Part shown: piece after piece, positions 5,898 through 13,534 of the stretch
How positions within the stretch are numbered: position 1 is the stretch's first letter
Layout of the letters: the number at the start of each line of letters is the position of its first letter
From: an uncultured Prevotellaceae bacterium
GTDB taxonomy: Bacteria; Bacteroidota; Bacteroidia; Bacteroidales; Bacteroidaceae
DNA: 14,972 nt
Assembly: GCA_947176655.1 (NCBI GenBank)
Contig: CAMWRK010000023.1
Location: forward strand, 1-14,972
Reading direction: 5' to 3'
Made by a program: the position numbers and the translations under genes
Notes under the pieces: generated by a model
Told to the model about the DNA's origin: nothing
Database searches by the model: none
Seen by the model: only the letters and a program-made list of their open reading frames with translations

Positions 5898-6943
5898 AAG
5901 CGTCCTCCTTCCGGTGTCTGCGCCTTCTCTTCATCGAAGTGCGTCTGCTCCAGCAGGTAATCCACCTCCTGAGGGTAGATGCGCACATTGCTCACACCCT
6001 CAGGTATCGATCTCAACTGCAAACGATATTTGGAAGCAGGATTTGCAAGCAGTTCCTCGTATGTCGCAGCCAGAACGAAGTTGCCCGGCTGTATGAACCG
6101 TGCGTTGGACGCACCGACCCTGTATTTGACTGTCACCGTAGCCGGGAATGTTTTCAACGACATACCTGCCGGGAAGTTCAGGCCAATGACAGGAACACTG
6201 ACCGACTGCTCCGTGTAATAATCCACACGGGCTGTCATGGCTACCGTCTCCGGGACAACCTTAACGCCACAGATGCTCGGAAAACCGATATTGAAAGTCA
6301 TTGTCCTGTCCAGTTCCGTTATTTCCTGACTTTCCGTATAAGCGTATTGCAAAGTATCAAGAACAGATGCCGGAGCGTACACTGTCACACTGTCGGGACT
6401 AAAGGAAAAACCTTGCATATAGTTCTGCTGACGTGTGGAAATCTTGCCGGCAAGTTTTACCGCCAAACGACGCGACACACCCTTATTGTAGTGAAATTCA
6501 AACTGATTCGGGCTCATACGCAACACTCTGACCGAAGCGTTAATCTGTTGTTGGAAAGCCCGCTGCACATCCGTAGCCGGGACTGACACCTTGGCCGTGG
6601 CAGAACCGTTGTCGTATGCAGCAAAGTCAAGCACTATAGGGGCTACGCCTTTACCACTTCGCAGATAATTGAAAAGATTGGTGCCCTTGTCCTGTATGGT
6701 AACGACAACCTCCCTTGGCAATGGAGTGGTTATTACAGTACCATGCGGCACTCCCTCCATCTCAAGAGGCACCCGAATGTCGGCCTCAAAAGTGTCGTTC
6801 AACTTCTGCAGCAGCCAGAAACCTGTGCTGACAACAAGGAAAAATGCAAAAACCAACATGTCCCTGCCCTTTTCACGGAGCAGGGACGTAAAGCCATGAG
6901 CGGCTCTGTCCTTACTTGTTCTGATCCGACGGGGCAGTTGCAT
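5894..6943 (-). CDS. YbbR-like domain membrane-anchored protein
   Basis: A 349-residue protein with a cytoplasmic N-terminus, one membrane segment (about residues 29-46, DMLVFAFFLVVSTGFWLL) and an extracytoplasmic part made of repeated beta-rich YbbR units (for example GTVITTPLPREVVVTIQDKG, VTVYAPASVLDTL and VSVPVIGLNFPAGMSLKTFP). YbbR units occur in CdaR-type regulators, but here no diadenylate cyclase gene is adjacent, so no such role is claimed; in Bacteroidetes the gene commonly sits between yajC and coaE. The open frame reaches 6985. I chose Met at 6943, which gives 28 residues before the membrane segment, as is usual, and overlaps the end of yajC by 32 bases. The stop overlaps the coaE start. 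Confidence 0.82.
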   Translation of the reverse strand: MQLPRRIRTSKDRAAHGFTSLLREKGRDMLVFAFFLVVSTGFWLLQKLNDTFEADIRVPLEMEGVPHGTVITTPLPREVVVTIQDKGTNLFNYLRSGKGVAPIVLDFAAYDNGSATAKVSVPATDVQRAFQQQINASVRVLRMSPNQFEFHYNKGVSRRLAVKLAGKISTRQQNYMQGFSFSPDSVTVYAPASVLDTLQYAYTESQEITELDRTMTFNIGFPSICGVKVVPETVAMTARVDYYTEQSVSVPVIGLNFPAGMSLKTFPATVTVKYRVGASNARFIQPGNFVLAATYEELLANPASKYRLQLRSIPEGVSNVRIYPQEVDYLLEQTHFDEEKAQTPEGGRL

Positions 6944-7214
6944 AGACACTGTTACGGTCCACACGGATATTAACGCCCTTGGCAACCTCTATAGTCAGGA
7001 TATTGTCTGCCTCGTCAATGGCACGTACCTCACCATGTATACCTCCGGCGGTCACCACCTTGGAGCCTACGGCTATGGAGTTGCGGAAATTCTGTATCTC
7101 CTGCTGTCTCTTGCGCTGAGGACGGTAGATGAAGAACCAGAAAATGAGAGCGATCACCACCCACATGATAATCATGGGAACGCTGGAAGCCTGTGCTGAA
7201 ATTGTCTGAATCAT
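6912..7214 (-). CDS. yajC: Preprotein translocase subunit YajC
   Basis: A small inner-membrane partner of the SecDF complex that assists SecYEG-dependent export. At 100 residues it is of family length, with a single membrane helix at about 13-30 followed by the signature FIYRPQRKRQQE. Its cytoplasmic beta domain (about 45-92) contains VGSKVVTAGGIHGEV, another hallmark of the family. The start Met is the only one giving a normal N-terminus. It lies 51 bases downstream of nusB; its last codons overlap the start of the YbbR gene in another frame. Confidence 0.95.
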   Translation of the reverse strand: MIQTISAQASSVPMIIMWVVIALIFWFFIYRPQRKRQQEIQNFRNSIAVGSKVVTAGGIHGEVRAIDEADNILTIEVAKGVNIRVDRNSVYATAPSDQNK

Positions 7215-7265
7215 ATTATATTATTCTGTAATGTTACTGGTGACACATTTGCCCGACACACAGTG

Positions 7266-8192
7266 TCAGGCATTCTTTACCAACTTGTGGTCGGCAATAA
7301 GCTGCTTGCTGATATTGTCCAGAGTGGCATTGATATAGCGCGCGCTGTTGGGAGTACTGTAACTCTTGGCTATCTCTATATACTCGTTTATGGACACAGA
7401 CAGAGGAATGGTGGGGAAAGATGTTATCTCCGCCAGAGCCACCTGCATGATGACACGATCCATCATCGGAACTCTCTCCACATCCCAGTTGCGGGTACAC
7501 TGGCCGATAAGGTTCTTGTAATAGTCTGTACCGCTGAGAGCCTGGCGGATGAGACGTTTGGCAAACTCCAAGTCCTCCACCTCCCTGAACTCGGGCAGCA
7601 GGGGATGATTATCCCCACAGTCGGCTGTAAAGCGGTTGATTGTCTTCAATATAAAAGTATCAATAATGAATCGGTCGTCATTCCAATAAATATTCACGTC
7701 CTCAAGCAGACTGTCTATCTCGTCATTATCAATGATAATATATCTGTATATCTTGCGCCAGAGTTCGCGATCCTCGTCGTAGGAATCCTTGCCGCTGTCC
7801 ATGTACTCGTGATAAAAATCGCTGTCCATAATCCTATTGTACAGAGTGCGCACGAACTCCTCCTCGTTGGTCCAGTCCATACGCAGACTCTTCCTGCTAT
7901 TCTGTAGAGAGCGGTTGCCTTCCAACTGCAACATGAACCTGTTGTCAACGAACTTGCGGTTCGGTCCGGCCAGTCCCAGGCGGGCTGCCCTGTTGGTCTG
8001 GGCTTCATGGGCACGCAATGCCAGCCGCGAAATCTCAACCATCAGACTCAGCATCGTATTGTACAGCTCGTACGCAGTATCCAGACTGTTCAACAACATA
8101 TTCACTCCGTCCTCGATACGCCGTCCCTCGTTGAGGCAACAAGCGTATGCAACCTGCACTGTCTTGATTCGGATTAGTTTACGATTAATCAT
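7266..8192 (-). CDS. nusB: Transcription antitermination factor NusB, long Bacteroidetes form
   Basis: NusB binds boxA RNA with S10 (NusE) and supports antitermination of ribosomal RNA operons. The C-terminal 130 residues form the NusB fold, with FAKRLIRQALSGTDYY, WDVERVPMMDRVIMQVALAEI and the closing signature VSINEYIEIAKSY-STPNSARYINATLDNI. The protein is 308 residues, about twice the length of E. coli NusB, because of an N-terminal helical extension that is normal in Bacteroidetes. The first residues MINRKLIRIKTVQVAYA match the usual start. It is the first gene of the nusB-yajC-ybbR-coaE string, about 25 bases from its -7 box. A 7-bp hairpin (7253-7259 with 7263-7269) spans the stop codon. 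Confidence 0.93.
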   Translation of the reverse strand: MINRKLIRIKTVQVAYACCLNEGRRIEDGVNMLLNSLDTAYELYNTMLSLMVEISRLALRAHEAQTNRAARLGLAGPNRKFVDNRFMLQLEGNRSLQNSRKSLRMDWTNEEEFVRTLYNRIMDSDFYHEYMDSGKDSYDEDRELWRKIYRYIIIDNDEIDSLLEDVNIYWNDDRFIIDTFILKTINRFTADCGDNHPLLPEFREVEDLEFAKRLIRQALSGTDYYKNLIGQCTRNWDVERVPMMDRVIMQVALAEITSFPTIPLSVSINEYIEIAKSYSTPNSARYINATLDNISKQLIADHKLVKNA

Positions 8193-8220
8193 AAGAGCGA
8201 TTTATAAAGCGTAAGGCGCA

Positions 8221-8228
8221 CAAAGGTA
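8221..8228 (-). promoter_or_regulatory. -7 promoter box for nusB
   Basis: The minus strand reads TACCTTTG, a perfect TAnnTTTG box, 28 bases before the nusB ATG. No good -33 TTTG occurs at the expected distance. It is probably the promoter of the whole nusB-to-DUF5606 string. Confidence 0.6.
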
Positions 8229-8334
8229 CTTCTTTTTAATGAAGAACGTCGGGTTTATGTGACAAAAACGGTGTAAAGAAGGCTTTTTTGCCAAAAACAC
8301 GTCAAGGAAACGTAACACTTTCGTCATTTTTCCA

Positions 8335-8342
8335 TATCTTTG
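8335..8342 (+). promoter_or_regulatory. -7 promoter box for rplY/ctc
   Basis: TATCTTTG matches TAnnTTTG and predicts a start near 8349, giving a leader of about 75 nt before the L25 start codon. The -33 element is not clear. Confidence 0.6.
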
Positions 8343-8371
8343 CACCCGCTTATGGAAGCCCGTGTGATGGC

Positions 8372-8393
8372 GAATTAAGCAATACCTTAATTT
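8372..8393 (+). promoter_or_regulatory. Hairpin in the L25/Ctc leader
   Basis: AATTAAG (8373-8379) pairs perfectly with CTTAATT (8386-8392) around a 6-base loop, with a further G-U pair at 8372-8393. It lies 30 bases before the start codon. Many ribosomal protein genes carry leader structures for autoregulation, but an AT-rich 8-bp stem is weak evidence on its own. Confidence 0.3.
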
Positions 8394-8423
8394 AGAGTAA
8401 CACAAAACTAACAACACAAAACA

Positions 8424-9023
8424 ATGAAAAGTATCGACGTAAAAGGCACAGCCCGCACTGCTACCGGCAAGAAGGCCACCCGTGCAATCCGCAAGAGCGG
8501 TTCCATTCCCTGCAATCTCTATGGCGAGAAGCGCGGCGAGAACGGCCTGCCCGTAGCCACCGGTTTTACCGTAGCAGCCTCAGAGGTTCGCAATCTGGTA
8601 TATTCTCCCGACATCTATAGCGTAAACCTGAACATTGACGGTCAGGAGCACAAGGCTATCATGAAGGAGTTGCAGTTCCACCCCGTAACGGATCAGCTGT
8701 TGCACATCGATTTCTACGAAATCACAGAGGAGAAGCCCATCGTGATGGCAGTGCCCATCAAGCTGAACGGTCTGGCAGAGGGTGTCAAGGCCGGCGGTAA
8801 ACTGGCAGCAAGTGTACGTAGTCTGAAGGTACGCGCACCCTATACACAGATTCCCGAGAAGCTGAACATCGATGTCACCAATCTGGGTCTGGGCAAGACT
8901 ATCAAGGTTGGAGAACTGAGCTTCGAAGGCCTGGAACTCGTCACCAACCCCAGCGTCGTGGTATGTCAGGTTAAGATGACACGTAGCGCAATGAGCGCAA
9001 TGGCTTCTGCCGGCAAGAAGTAA
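8424..9023 (+). CDS. rplY: 50S ribosomal protein L25/general stress protein Ctc
   Basis: Binds 5S rRNA in the large subunit central protuberance. The N-terminal RNA-binding domain (about 1-95) has the family pattern KGTARTATGKKATRAIRKSG, with IPCNLYG, then the LQFHPVTDQLLHIDFYEI segment. The C-terminal TL5/Ctc-like beta domain (about 100-185) includes VPIKLNGLAEGVKAGG and LNIDVTNLGLGKTIKVGEL. At 199 residues it has the long Ctc form typical of Bacteroidetes, with an Ala/Met-rich tail. The A-rich untranslated segment just before the ATG is typical of highly expressed Bacteroidetes genes. It ends before a good terminator, so pth downstream is probably reached by read-through or its own promoter. 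Confidence 0.95.
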   Translation: MKSIDVKGTARTATGKKATRAIRKSGSIPCNLYGEKRGENGLPVATGFTVAASEVRNLVYSPDIYSVNLNIDGQEHKAIMKELQFHPVTDQLLHIDFYEITEEKPIVMAVPIKLNGLAEGVKAGGKLAASVRSLKVRAPYTQIPEKLNIDVTNLGLGKTIKVGELSFEGLELVTNPSVVVCQVKMTRSAMSAMASAGKK

Positions 9024-9043
9024 ACAGCAAAGGACACATACGG

Positions 9044-9076
9044 AATACGGGTGACGGCAAAGCCGCTACCCGTATT
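9044..9076 (+). terminator. Intrinsic terminator after rplY/ctc
   Basis: A 9-bp stem (9044-9052 with 9068-9076) is extended by an inner CGGC/GCCG stem (9055-9058 with 9062-9065) around an AAA loop, followed by TTTCATTT. It lies 20 bases after the L25 stop and 21 before pth, so it may attenuate rather than fully stop transcription. Confidence 0.7.
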
Positions 9077-9097
9077 TTCATTTAGGAAGGCTCCATT

Positions 9098-9661
9098 ATG
9101 AAATATCTTATCGTAGGACTTGGCAACATCGGCGACGAATACCGCGGCACCCGCCACAACATAGGCTTCCGCATGGTAGAGGCACTGGCACAGGCACAGG
9201 AGGCAACGTTCCTGGACAAACGCTACGGTTTTGTGTGCAAGACAAGGATAAAGAACGCGGAACTTATCCTGCTGAAACCCAGTACGTACATGAACCTGTC
9301 CGGAAGTGCTGTGCGCTACTGGATGCAACAGGAAAAGATTCCTCTGGAAAACCTGCTGGTCATAGTGGACGACCTGTCGCTGCCTGTCGGAACCATACGC
9401 ATGAAGCAGAGCGGATCGGCGGCAGGACACAACGGACTGAAACACATAGCCCAAATGCTTGGCACAGAAGGATACAACCGTCTGAAGTTCGGCATCGGCA
9501 ATGACTTCCCGCGTGGCGGCCAGGTAGACTTCGTGCTGGGCAGATTCTCGCCCGAGGACAACAGGATTATCGACGAGAAGGTGCCGGTAGTGTGCGACGC
9601 GATAAAGGCTTTCGCCCTGAGCGGCATGCAGTTCGCCATGTGCCACTACAACAACAAATGA
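9098..9661 (+). CDS. pth: Peptidyl-tRNA hydrolase
   Basis: Releases peptides from peptidyl-tRNA that has dropped off the ribosome, recycling tRNA; cytoplasmic and usually essential. At 187 residues it has normal length. The N-terminus YLIVGLGN puts Asn10 in place, and RGTRHN supplies the catalytic His20. YMNLSG (64-69), VDDLSLPVG (90-98) with Asp92, and GHNGLKH (110-116) with Asn112 complete the active-site set. The frame ends with the usual basic, Gly-rich segment and VLGRFSPED. The start is preceded by AGGAAGG. In many Bacteroidetes it follows the L25 gene, as here, tying it to translation quality control together with the S4 protein 22 bases downstream. Confidence 0.96.
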   Translation: MKYLIVGLGNIGDEYRGTRHNIGFRMVEALAQAQEATFLDKRYGFVCKTRIKNAELILLKPSTYMNLSGSAVRYWMQQEKIPLENLLVIVDDLSLPVGTIRMKQSGSAAGHNGLKHIAQMLGTEGYNRLKFGIGNDFPRGGQVDFVLGRFSPEDNRIIDEKVPVVCDAIKAFALSGMQFAMCHYNNK

Positions 9662-9683
9662 CTTTTTCTCCGGACTAAAAACA

Positions 9684-10139
9684 ATGAAAAACGAAGCACG
9701 TGTAGACAAATGGCTGTGGGCTGCCCGCATATTCAAGACACGCACCATAGCTGCGGCAGCATGCAAGAAGGGGCAGGTAAGCATGGGGGGAGCGCAACTG
9801 AAGCCGTCACGCACCATACGCGAGGGGGACATTATCGACGTACGCAAACCTCCGGTGACATACAGTTTCCGCGTATTGCAGGCCATAGAAAAACGCATCG
9901 GTGCAAAGCTGATTCCTGAAGTTCTGGAAAACGTTACGGCACCGGAACAGTACGAGTTGCTGGAAATGGCCAGAATATCAGGCTTCGTCGGACGCGCCAA
10001 GGGAACTGGACGTCCCACCAAGAAAGACCGCCGCAGTCTGGACTCCTTCACCGGCGAGGTGCCGGAGTTCTTCGGAGACTTCGATTTCGACGAAGATGGA
10101 GACGAAGATCCGGACAATACTGAAGATACTGACGAATAG
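9684..10139 (+). CDS. S4-domain RNA-binding protein, Hsp15-like
   Basis: Residues 6-60 form an S4 RNA-binding domain: RVDKWLWAARIFKTR at the start and RTIREGDIIDVRK at the end match the Hsp15 (HslR) family, which rescues stalled 50S subunits still carrying nascent-chain tRNA. The middle (about 60-125) continues as in Hsp15, with GFVGRAKGTGRPTKKDRR as a basic RNA-contacting tail. The last 25 residues are strongly acidic (Asp/Glu runs), a feature of Bacteroidetes versions. At 151 residues the length fits. Placed directly after pth, it makes a plausible ribosome-rescue pair. I leave the symbol blank because orthology to E. coli hslR is likely but not proven. Confidence 0.88.
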   Translation: MKNEARVDKWLWAARIFKTRTIAAAACKKGQVSMGGAQLKPSRTIREGDIIDVRKPPVTYSFRVLQAIEKRIGAKLIPEVLENVTAPEQYELLEMARISGFVGRAKGTGRPTKKDRRSLDSFTGEVPEFFGDFDFDEDGDEDPDNTEDTDE

Positions 10140-10164
10140 GGCATATCATTAACAACGATACTAC

Positions 10165-10497
10165 ATGTATTACGTCACCAAAAGAATGGAGATAGCAGGG
10201 GCACACAGCCTCACTTTGTCATACGAAAGCAGATGCGAGCAGCTGCACGGTCACAACTGGGTAGTAACCGTATATTGCCGGGCTCGCGAACTGAACGGGG
10301 ATGGCATGGTCATAGATTTCAAGCATGTCAAGGAGAAGATACACGGATACCTCGACCACGGCAACTTCAATGAGCTGCTGCCGTTCAACCCCACAGCAGA
10401 GAACATAGCCAAGTGGATTGTCGACCAGATTCCAGAATGCTACAGAGCCACGGTACAGGAGTCCGAGAACAATATCGCTGAATATTGTGAGGACTGA
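10165..10497 (+). CDS. queD: 6-carboxytetrahydropterin synthase (queuosine pathway)
   Basis: Converts dihydroneopterin triphosphate to 6-carboxytetrahydropterin, second step to preQ0 and queuosine. Zinc ligands are His14, His28 and His30 (the latter two in LHGHNW), with Cys24 in the position of the catalytic cysteine. VIDFKHVK (49-56), LDHGNFNEL and PTAENIA are further signatures of the PTPS/QueD family. At 110 residues it is short but within the bacterial QueD range. The neighbouring queE, 53 bases downstream on the same strand, settles the queuosine role over biopterin synthesis. queC and queF are not in the window. Confidence 0.93.
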   Translation: MYYVTKRMEIAGAHSLTLSYESRCEQLHGHNWVVTVYCRARELNGDGMVIDFKHVKEKIHGYLDHGNFNELLPFNPTAENIAKWIVDQIPECYRATVQESENNIAEYCED

Positions 10498-10550
10498 GCC
10501 GCAATACTGCGTACATATTCTGTAACAACCACTAACACACTACACCGGAA

Positions 10551-11144
10551 ATGAAGGTCAACGAGTTGTTCTACTCTTTGCAGGGCGAGGGGCATTTTGC
10601 CGGGACACCGGCCACGTTTGTCAGGTTGAGCGGATGCAACCTGCAATGTGATTTCTGCGACACGCGCCACACCACAGGGACGGAGATGTCGGAAGAGGAA
10701 ATCGTAGCCGAGGCGAGCAGGTATCCGGCGCGCCATGTCGTGGTGACCGGGGGCGAGCCGGCTCTTCAGCTTACGCCTTCGTTTATCGGCAGACTGCACG
10801 ATGCAGGCATGTTCGTCCAGATAGAAACCAACGGGACACTGCCACTGGCAGGCGGCATGGAGGGGACGGTGGACTGGATAACATGCTCGCCCAAATACGG
10901 CATGATACCGGAGATTCAGCGCATGGACGAGCTTAAGGTGGTGTTTGACCATACACATCCTGAATACATTTCACGCCTCGGACAGGTGCAGACGTGCCAC
11001 GAGGACACATACTATCTGCAGCCGTGCGACCGTGGCGAGAGGGACTGGAACATGGTCAACCTCAAGGCCTGCATACGCTACATCATGGAGCATCCGAAGT
11101 GGAGGCTGTCCCTGCAGACGCATAAGATATTGGGCATCCGCTGA
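10551..11144 (+). CDS. queE: 7-carboxy-7-deazaguanine synthase (radical SAM)
   Basis: A radical SAM enzyme that contracts the ring of 6-carboxytetrahydropterin to 7-carboxy-7-deazaguanine. The cluster motif CNLQCDFC (Cys29, Cys33, Cys36) is the usual CxxxCxxC form. FYSLQGEGHFAGTPATFVRL at the N-terminus and VTGGEPALQ (about 65-73, the GGEP SAM-binding motif) are QueE signatures, and the tail WRLSLQTHKILGIR is the typical QueE ending. At 197 residues it has normal length. It directly takes the product of the preceding queD gene, so the two form a pathway pair, probably on one transcript with pth and the S4 gene. Confidence 0.95.
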   Translation: MKVNELFYSLQGEGHFAGTPATFVRLSGCNLQCDFCDTRHTTGTEMSEEEIVAEASRYPARHVVVTGGEPALQLTPSFIGRLHDAGMFVQIETNGTLPLAGGMEGTVDWITCSPKYGMIPEIQRMDELKVVFDHTHPEYISRLGQVQTCHEDTYYLQPCDRGERDWNMVNLKACIRYIMEHPKWRLSLQTHKILGIR

Positions 11145-11150
11145 GGAAGG

Positions 11151-11170
11151 ATATATATATAGAGAGAGAG
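11151..11170 (+). repeat. (AT)5(AG)5 dinucleotide tract
   Basis: Five AT units pass directly into five AG units, followed by a run of G, seven bases after the queE stop. It is a slippage-prone simple repeat in the non-coding gap between converging genes, so length changes here should be harmless. Confidence 0.8.
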
Positions 11171-11261
11171 GGGGACACACGCACATTTACGCATGAACAT
11201 CAGGCACTTCCTTGGAAAGGGTCTGGAGCCGGCTGGAACATCGGGAGCTGCCGGCAAAATG

Positions 11262-12119
11262 TCATTTTCTGAACCTCTTTGTCACGGCAGCATATCCGCA
11301 CCGCTGGCAAAGGGGTTCAACGGCTTTATGGTGTGTAAAGCCGTCGTACATGGCTGTGGCACGGGAGGATGCCAGAATCTCACCCAGCGACTGGCGGAAC
11401 AGATTGCCCAAAACGATGTTCCCCTCATGGTCAAGACAGCACGGAACCACGGAACCGTCCGCAAGTACTCCTATCTGGTTGCGCAGGGCATAGCAGAAGA
11501 CCTCGCCGTCGCCCGACACTTCACGTCCGCTATCCGGCCACTCGAAAGTGCTGTCATATTCGATATATATGTTCTCCGCCATCTTCCACCCGTCATAACG
11601 TTCCGTCCACGGACGCGGCACATAGCCGGCCATGAGGTCAAGCAGACGGACATTGGCCGAATCGAGCCCTCCCCTGTTCCAAAGGCGGAGCACGACAATC
11701 GTGCCTCTTTCCGCCGCACTGCAGGAAAATGACATCAGCTTTCCGATGTAATCCTCGGGCGCCCCCTTCCCGTTCCCCTCATGGGAATGTACGGAAATCT
11801 GCACTTTGTGCGGCATGGCTTCCAGCAATGCCTCGCCGACCCTGTCCAGCAAAGTTCCGTTGGTGGTCAGGACGGGGATAAAGCCCTTCTCCCTGGCCAT
11901 ACGGACGAACTCCGGCAGATGACGATGCAGCAACGGTTCTCCCATCAGATGGAAATACAGGAATCTTATGTGTCCTCTGAGTTTGTCTGTGAGAAGTTCA
12001 AATTCGGACACTGAAAGACTGCGTTTCTCCCTCTCTGTCTTAGGGCAGAAGACGCAGTCCAAGTTGCAGACGTTCGTTATTTCCAAATAGCACCGGGCAA
12101 TCATTCCTTTCCAGTTCAC
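11262..12119 (-). CDS. Radical SAM/SPASM domain protein, function unknown
   Basis: Residues 10-25 hold the radical SAM cluster motif CNLDCVFC (Cys18, Cys22, Cys25), followed by HLMGEPLLH (57-65) and TTNGTLL (85-91), the usual SAM-binding elements. The C-terminal third has a SPASM-type cysteine set: Cys209, Cys227-Cys228 in LADGSVVPCCLDHEG, and Cys271/Cys274 in CQRCGY, expected to bind one or two auxiliary Fe-S clusters. At 285 residues it is compact. Such enzymes mature peptides (sactipeptides, quinohemoproteins) or act on proteins or sugars. No small precursor-peptide gene was seen next to it. It begins 18 bases after the pepT stop and is probably co-transcribed with it. Confidence 0.88.
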   Translation of the reverse strand: MNWKGMIARCYLEITNVCNLDCVFCPKTEREKRSLSVSEFELLTDKLRGHIRFLYFHLMGEPLLHRHLPEFVRMAREKGFIPVLTTNGTLLDRVGEALLEAMPHKVQISVHSHEGNGKGAPEDYIGKLMSFSCSAAERGTIVVLRLWNRGGLDSANVRLLDLMAGYVPRPWTERYDGWKMAENIYIEYDSTFEWPDSGREVSGDGEVFCYALRNQIGVLADGSVVPCCLDHEGNIVLGNLFRQSLGEILASSRATAMYDGFTHHKAVEPLCQRCGYAAVTKRFRK

Positions 12120-12137
12120 ATATAGTAGTAGCGGCTA

Positions 12138-13382
12138 TCAGGCCGTGTACTCCTCTGCCACGATGCGGCAGATGTTTACCACTGTCATCATGGCCTTCTC
12201 CATGCTCTGCACGGGAAGGAACTCGTGCCGTCCATGAAAGTTCAGTCCACCGGCAAAGATGTTGGGACAGGGCAGTCCCTTGAACGAGAGCTGGGCACCG
12301 TCCGTCCCGCCTCGTATGGGAACCACGCGAGAGAAGCCGCAAGCCTCCTCTATGGCGCGGCGGGCTATGTCCGTGATATGCGGCTTGTCGGCCAGCTGCG
12401 TATACATATTATAATAGGTGTCCTTCACCTCTGGCTGGAACGTTCCCTGGCCGTACTTCTGGTTCATGCGCTCGCACATGTCCAGTATGAGACGCTTGCG
12501 CATCTGGAACATCTGCGTATTGTGGTCACGTATTATGTACGTCAGCGTGGCCTGCTCCACCCCGCCCTGCATCTGGTAAAGGTGAAAGAAGCCCTCGTAG
12601 CCTGCCGTGCGCTCAGGCACCTCGTTCTCCGGCATCTGCTGTGCGAACTCCGTGGCCAGCAGAGCGGCGTTGCGCATCTTGCCCTTGGCATAGCCAGGGT
12701 GCACGCTGACACCGTTGACGACGATGCACGCGCTGGCGGCATTGAAATTCTCGTACTCCAGTTCGCCTACCTCGCTGCCGTCCATGGTATAGGCCCACTG
12801 GCATCCGAACCTTTCCACATCGAAAAGATGCGCTCCACACCCTATCTCCTCGTCTGGATTGAAGCAGACACGTACCGTGCCGTGCTTCACCTCCGGGTGC
12901 TCCATAAGATACGTCATGGCCGTCACTATCTCGGCTATTCCTGCCTTGTCATCGGCTCCCAACAGCGTGTGCCCGTCGGTCACTATGAGATCCTCGCCCT
13001 TGTGTGCCGAAAGTTCCGGAAACATCTCCACGCGGGTGACGATTCCTTCCGCCTCGTTCAGGACGATGTCTCCTCCGTCGTAGTTTTCGATAATCCGCGG
13101 CGACACGCCGGCTCCGCTACAGTCCGGACTTGTGTCCATGTGTGCTATGAATCCCACTACGGGCACATTCTCCATGCCGCAGCTTGCAGGCAACGTGGCA
13201 TAGACATATCCGTGACCGTCCATCGCCACATCCTCCATGCCTATGCCGCAGAGCTCCTCCACAAGATATTCCGCCAATCTAAGCTGCTTGTCCGTACTGG
13301 GACACCGGCCTTCGACGGCCTCTGAGGACTGGGTGTCGAAACTGACGTATTTCAAGAAGCGCGTTACAATTTCCCTGTTCAT
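12138..13382 (-). CDS. pepT: Peptidase T (tripeptide aminopeptidase)
   Basis: A cytoplasmic dizinc aminopeptidase of the M20 family that removes N-terminal residues from tripeptides. Metal and catalytic residues are in place: His81 and Asp83 (FIAHMDTSPD), Asp144 (GADDKAG), Glu178-Glu179 (NPDEEIG), Asp201 (TMDGSEVGE) and His383 (LNFHGRHEF), with spacing like E. coli PepT. The open frame extends to 13490, but the upstream 36 codons include the promoter -7 box (13408-13415) and do not resemble the family, so the start is placed at MNREIVTRFL, giving 414 residues, the usual length. It is divergent from dnaG and lies upstream of the radical SAM gene. Confidence 0.95.
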   Translation of the reverse strand: MNREIVTRFLKYVSFDTQSSEAVEGRCPSTDKQLRLAEYLVEELCGIGMEDVAMDGHGYVYATLPASCGMENVPVVGFIAHMDTSPDCSGAGVSPRIIENYDGGDIVLNEAEGIVTRVEMFPELSAHKGEDLIVTDGHTLLGADDKAGIAEIVTAMTYLMEHPEVKHGTVRVCFNPDEEIGCGAHLFDVERFGCQWAYTMDGSEVGELEYENFNAASACIVVNGVSVHPGYAKGKMRNAALLATEFAQQMPENEVPERTAGYEGFFHLYQMQGGVEQATLTYIIRDHNTQMFQMRKRLILDMCERMNQKYGQGTFQPEVKDTYYNMYTQLADKPHITDIARRAIEEACGFSRVVPIRGGTDGAQLSFKGLPCPNIFAGGLNFHGRHEFLPVQSMEKAMMTVVNICRIVAEEYTA

Positions 13383-13407
13383 GTGTTTTCCTGCTGTTTG
13401 TTTGCCG

Positions 13408-13415
13408 CAAAGGTA
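13408..13415 (-). promoter_or_regulatory. -7 promoter box for pepT
   Basis: The minus strand reads TACCTTTG, a perfect TAnnTTTG box 25 bases before the chosen ATG at 13382. It confirms the shorter pepT start. The -33 element is not obvious. Confidence 0.6.
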
Positions 13416-13518
13416 CGACAAAGAAATGAAAATGAGTGCAGAATAGGCGACAATGTTCAAAGGAAGGCAAAACAACAACTTCTCGCGCATACCAGTCCCA
13501 TTCCTCGCAAAAATTGCC

Positions 13519-13526
13519 TACCTTTG
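13519..13526 (+). promoter_or_regulatory. -7 promoter box for dnaG
   Basis: TACCTTTG matches TAnnTTTG and ends only eight bases before the dnaG ATG at 13535, implying a transcript that starts at or within a few bases of the start codon. No clear -33 TTTG lies at the usual spacing. Confidence 0.55.
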
Positions 13527-13534
13527 CAACGGAT

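Noticed and set aside
8966..10144. 392-codon open frame on the minus strand across pth and the S4 gene
   Set aside because: It is the complement of two well-recognised genes with strong motifs; its own sequence has no recognisable domain.
11228..11255. GCCGGC inverted repeat as terminator for queE
   Set aside because: Only six self-complementary bases with a 16-base loop and no T run; too weak to call.
12225..13325. 366-codon open frame on the plus strand opposite pepT
   Set aside because: Antisense to a gene with all catalytic residues in place; the long frame follows from the GC-rich codon pattern of pepT.
13383..13490. N-terminal extension of PepT to 450 residues with an apparent membrane segment
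   Set aside because: The extension contains the pepT promoter box and does not match the family; the start at 13382 gives normal length.
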